From Tsukamurella conjunctivitidis (GTDB lineage Bacteria > Actinomycetota > Actinomycetes > Mycobacteriales > Mycobacteriaceae): a stretch of DNA of 64,000 nucleotides. Made by a program: the position numbers and the translations under genes. Below the pieces are notes generated by a model. The model was not told the DNA's origin and ran no database searches. It was given only the letters and a program-made list of their open reading frames with translations. Every line of letters starts with the position of its first letter. The first letter of the stretch is position 1. Of this stretch, positions 61,969 through 64,000 are shown piece by piece. The stretch is taken from contig NZ_VIGX01000013.1 in the NCBI RefSeq assembly GCF_007858475.1, positions 1 through 64,000 of the forward strand, written 5' to 3'.

Positions 61969-63452
61969 CCGATCCCCTCGCCGACCGCATCCGCGCCGCC
62001 GTCGCGGCGCCGGCCACCGACGCCGCCTTCGACCTGAATGCCGCTCTCGACGAGGTGCTCTCCGGCCTCGGCATGTCGGCGGCCGACACCGGGGGCGCGA
62101 TCCGGTTCCGCGGCGCGGATCCCGTGGTGCCCAGTACGTTGCGCATCGGCGGCGCCACGTCGATCGCGCTCGCCGCCAAGTCCGCGGCGGTCGCGAAGCT
62201 GTGGCGGCTGCGCGGGGGGCAGGGCCAGGACATCGACATCGACCTGCGCCCGACGCCGCACCGACTGTGCCCCTTCTACGATCGCCGTTGGGAACTGGTG
62301 AACGGCTACCCCGCGGCGTCGTCGGCCAATGCCACCAACGCCTTCGGTTTCCGCTTCTACTCCACGCGCGACGGGCGGTGGGTGATGCCGCTCAACCCGT
62401 ACCCGAAGATCAAGGTCGCGGCGCAGAAGCTGCTGGGGGTCCCCGACGACGAGGATGCGGTCGCGGCCGCGATCGCACGGCGGGACGGCCTCGAGCTCGA
62501 GGAGTCGGCTGCGGCCGCGGGGGTCGTGCTGCCGATGCTGCGCACCGTCGAGGAGTTCCTCGCGCATCCGCAGTACCTCGAGGGGGTGGCGGGCACGCCC
62601 CTGGTGGAGATCACGAGGATCGGCGACTCGGAACCGGAGCCGCTTCCGGCGGGCGAGCAACCCCTCTCCGGCATCCGCGCCCTCGGGATGGGCCATGTCA
62701 TCGCCGGCGCCGGCGCCGGGCGTTCGCTCGCGCTGCACGGCGCCGACGTGCTCAACGTCTGGCGGCCGGGCGAGCACGAGCACGACACCACCTACGTCAC
62801 CGCCAACGTCGGGGTGCGCTCGTGCGTCCTGAGTCCGTACCGCGAGGACGGAGCCGCCCGCCTGCGCGAATTGGCCGGCGACGCCGACGTCTTCTACGCG
62901 AACCGGCGGCCCGGCTACCTGGCGTCCGTCGGAATGTCCGCCGAGCAGTTGGCGGAACGCCGCCCCGGCATCATCCACGCCACCGCGTCGCTGTTCGGCA
63001 CCGGCGGCCCGTGGACCGACCGCGTCGGTTTCGACCAGACCGCGGGCAGCCTCGTAGGCATGATGAATCTCGAGGGCGGAGAGGGAGCTCCGGCACTGCC
63101 ACCGATCCTGGTGGTGAACGACTACATCGTCTCCTGGCTCATGGCGGCGGGCATCACGGAGGCGCTGGCGCGCCGCGCCGTGGACGGCGGCAGCTACCGC
63201 GTGCACGTCTCGCTGGTGCGCGCCGCGCTGTGGGTCCTCTCGCTGGGTGTCTTCGACCGCGAGTACGCGCACGCGATTGCGGGAACGCCCGGCGAGCACG
63301 AGTACCTGCCACCCGAGACCTTCACCGCCGCTACGCCCCTCGGGCAGTACCAGGGCGTGACCGACCAGGTGCGGATGTCCGCGACGCCCGGCGCGTACCG
63401 CACCGTTCTCGTGCCTCGCGGCTCGAGCGCCCCGGAATGGCTGCCGGTCTGA
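61965..63452 (+). CDS. CaiB/BaiF-type (family III) CoA-transferase
   Basis: 495 aa. TSIALAAKSAAVAKLWRLRG, GRWVMPLNPYPKIKV, GMGHVIAGAGAGRSLALHGA, VFYANRRPGYLASVGM, FGTGGPWTDRVGFDQTAGSL. The catalytic Asp of classic family III enzymes (usually a conserved VE/ENxRPG context) reads YANRRPG here. It would activate an acid as CoA thioester before or after the AtuA step. Confidence 0.87.
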   Translation: MTDPLADRIRAAVAAPATDAAFDLNAALDEVLSGLGMSAADTGGAIRFRGADPVVPSTLRIGGATSIALAAKSAAVAKLWRLRGGQGQDIDIDLRPTPHRLCPFYDRRWELVNGYPAASSANATNAFGFRFYSTRDGRWVMPLNPYPKIKVAAQKLLGVPDDEDAVAAAIARRDGLELEESAAAAGVVLPMLRTVEEFLAHPQYLEGVAGTPLVEITRIGDSEPEPLPAGEQPLSGIRALGMGHVIAGAGAGRSLALHGADVLNVWRPGEHEHDTTYVTANVGVRSCVLSPYREDGAARLRELAGDADVFYANRRPGYLASVGMSAEQLAERRPGIIHATASLFGTGGPWTDRVGFDQTAGSLVGMMNLEGGEGAPALPPILVVNDYIVSWLMAAGITEALARRAVDGGSYRVHVSLVRAALWVLSLGVFDREYAHAIAGTPGEHEYLPPETFTAATPLGQYQGVTDQVRMSATPGAYRTVLVPRGSSAPEWLPV

Positions 63453-63462
63453 AACGATCGGG

Positions 63463-64000
63463 CTAGCGGCGGTTCCGGCGCCGCTCGGCCGGGGTCCGTC
63501 CCTCCTCCGCAAGGGGTGCATCGAGAACCTTCTGCGCCCCGAGGATCGAGCCGCGCACTCGCAGCCGCAGGCGGAGGTCGAGGAGCAGAACCCGGGCGTA
63601 GATCCGGATCGCGTCCGGGTTCACCACATCGGCGACGCGGAGCAGCCGGAGGAGCCTGTCGAACCAGAGTTGCTCGGCCGCCGACCACTCCCAGCCCAGC
63701 AGGTCGCGGAACTGCGGCGGGAGATTGCCCCGCGTGAGGAAGTGGTTGATCGGGCCGAAGACCTTCGCCAGCACCCAGCCCGGGGGACCGAGCGCCTCGC
63801 CGAGGAACATGAAGTCGGAGAGCGACTTCAGATCGTCCCGCACCTCCGGGGCGATCGAGAGCGACGGCAGCATCGCGTTCCAGTAGTCCTCGAACTCCTG
63901 CCAGTCCTTGGGCCATGCGGACTCCGGCACGTTCACGCCCGTCGCGAGTGGGGCGGCGGCGGGCGTCAGGACGTCGAGGGTGGCCCGCTCGAGCGGGCCG
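63463..64000 (-). CDS. MpaB/DUF2236-type oxygenase (3' part; gene runs off the window)
   Basis: C-terminal 180 or so residues of a DUF2236 (latex-clearing/MpaB-like) protein: VPESAWPKDWQEFEDYWNAM, HFLTRGNLPPQFRDLLGWEW and AAEQLWFDRLLRLLR. The frame stays open to the window edge, where ERATLDVLTPAAAPL reads as coding, so a start at 63936 is unlikely. The family binds haem b in characterised members. No haem motif is in the visible part. Confidence 0.72.
   Translation of the reverse strand, partial: GPLERATLDVLTPAAAPLATGVNVPESAWPKDWQEFEDYWNAMLPSLSIAPEVRDDLKSLSDFMFLGEALGPPGWVLAKVFGPINHFLTRGNLPPQFRDLLGWEWSAAEQLWFDRLLRLLRVADVVNPDAIRIYARVLLLDLRLRLRVRGSILGAQKVLDAPLAEEGRTPAERRRNRR

Overview
The window is chromosomal DNA of a very GC-rich actinomycete (roughly 70 % GC by eye), most likely a mycolic-acid producer such as Tsukamurella or a near relative. 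The case rests on gene content and order: dnaX, an SRP RNA, an Rv3722c-type aminotransferase, a PolDom/LigC pair, tadA with its accessory gene beside tyrA, and a Pat/HisC2 aminotransferase all occur in the M. tuberculosis Rv3721c-Rv3772 interval. A GT87 mannosyltransferase, a PE-PPE-domain esterase and a HadA-like dehydratase also fit. Genus assignment is inference.

Layout. 1-7.8 kb (mostly minus): 5' part of dnaX, a membrane protein, secreted alkaline phosphatase PhoA with a putative PHO box, a ThrE-type exporter, a GT87 mannosyltransferase, an aspartate-type aminotransferase and the SRP RNA. 7.9-10.3 kb: tRNA-Ser(GGA) followed by a small accessory patch holding an IS3 orfA remnant, two coupled unknown genes and a methyltransferase. 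10.5-21.8 kb: DUF1330 protein, a frameshifted alpha/beta hydrolase, PE-PPE esterase, ArsR-SRPBCC pair, phytase-like lipoprotein, PolDom-LigC end-joining pair, DinB with divergent WYL regulator, GluQ and a GlxA-type regulator. 21.9-26.0 kb: one uninterrupted 1,380-codon frame joining an MMPL transporter to a tRNA-guanine transglycosylase homologue, the most unusual gene here. 26-31 kb: lipoprotein, NAT, DUF2306 protein, tRNA-Ser(CGA), tadA, tyrA. 32-37 kb: CocE-type hydrolase, GAF/winged-helix regulator and aldehyde dehydrogenase, with matching triple TGCAAC arrays in front of the first and last. 37-42 kb: VapC remnant, GH25-like lysozyme, PAP2, CMD, DUF779, KstD-like flavoprotein, STAS protein. 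42.2-46.8 kb: tRNA-Arg(ACG), tRNA-Ser(GCT) and an ECF sigma factor divergent from an Asp23/AmaP/CsbD envelope-stress operon. 46.8-64 kb: Pat, thioesterase, acyltransferase, second GlxA regulator with MFS transporter, tandem CCG-motif paralogues, HadA-like dehydratase, TSUP, CGNR regulator, BASS transporter, LysR regulator with AtuA/CoA-transferase operon, and a truncated MpaB-type gene.

Window-wide signals. (1) The 9-mer CGACGGTGC / GCACCGTCG occurs about 45 times by eye count, on both strands and mostly inside genes, against about 2 expected from base composition. (2) At least nine genes have a TANNNT -10 element 6-7 nt before the start codon, which suggests leaderless mRNAs. (3) Transcription units often end in perfect 15-16 bp hairpins with 2-4 nt loops and no U-tract.
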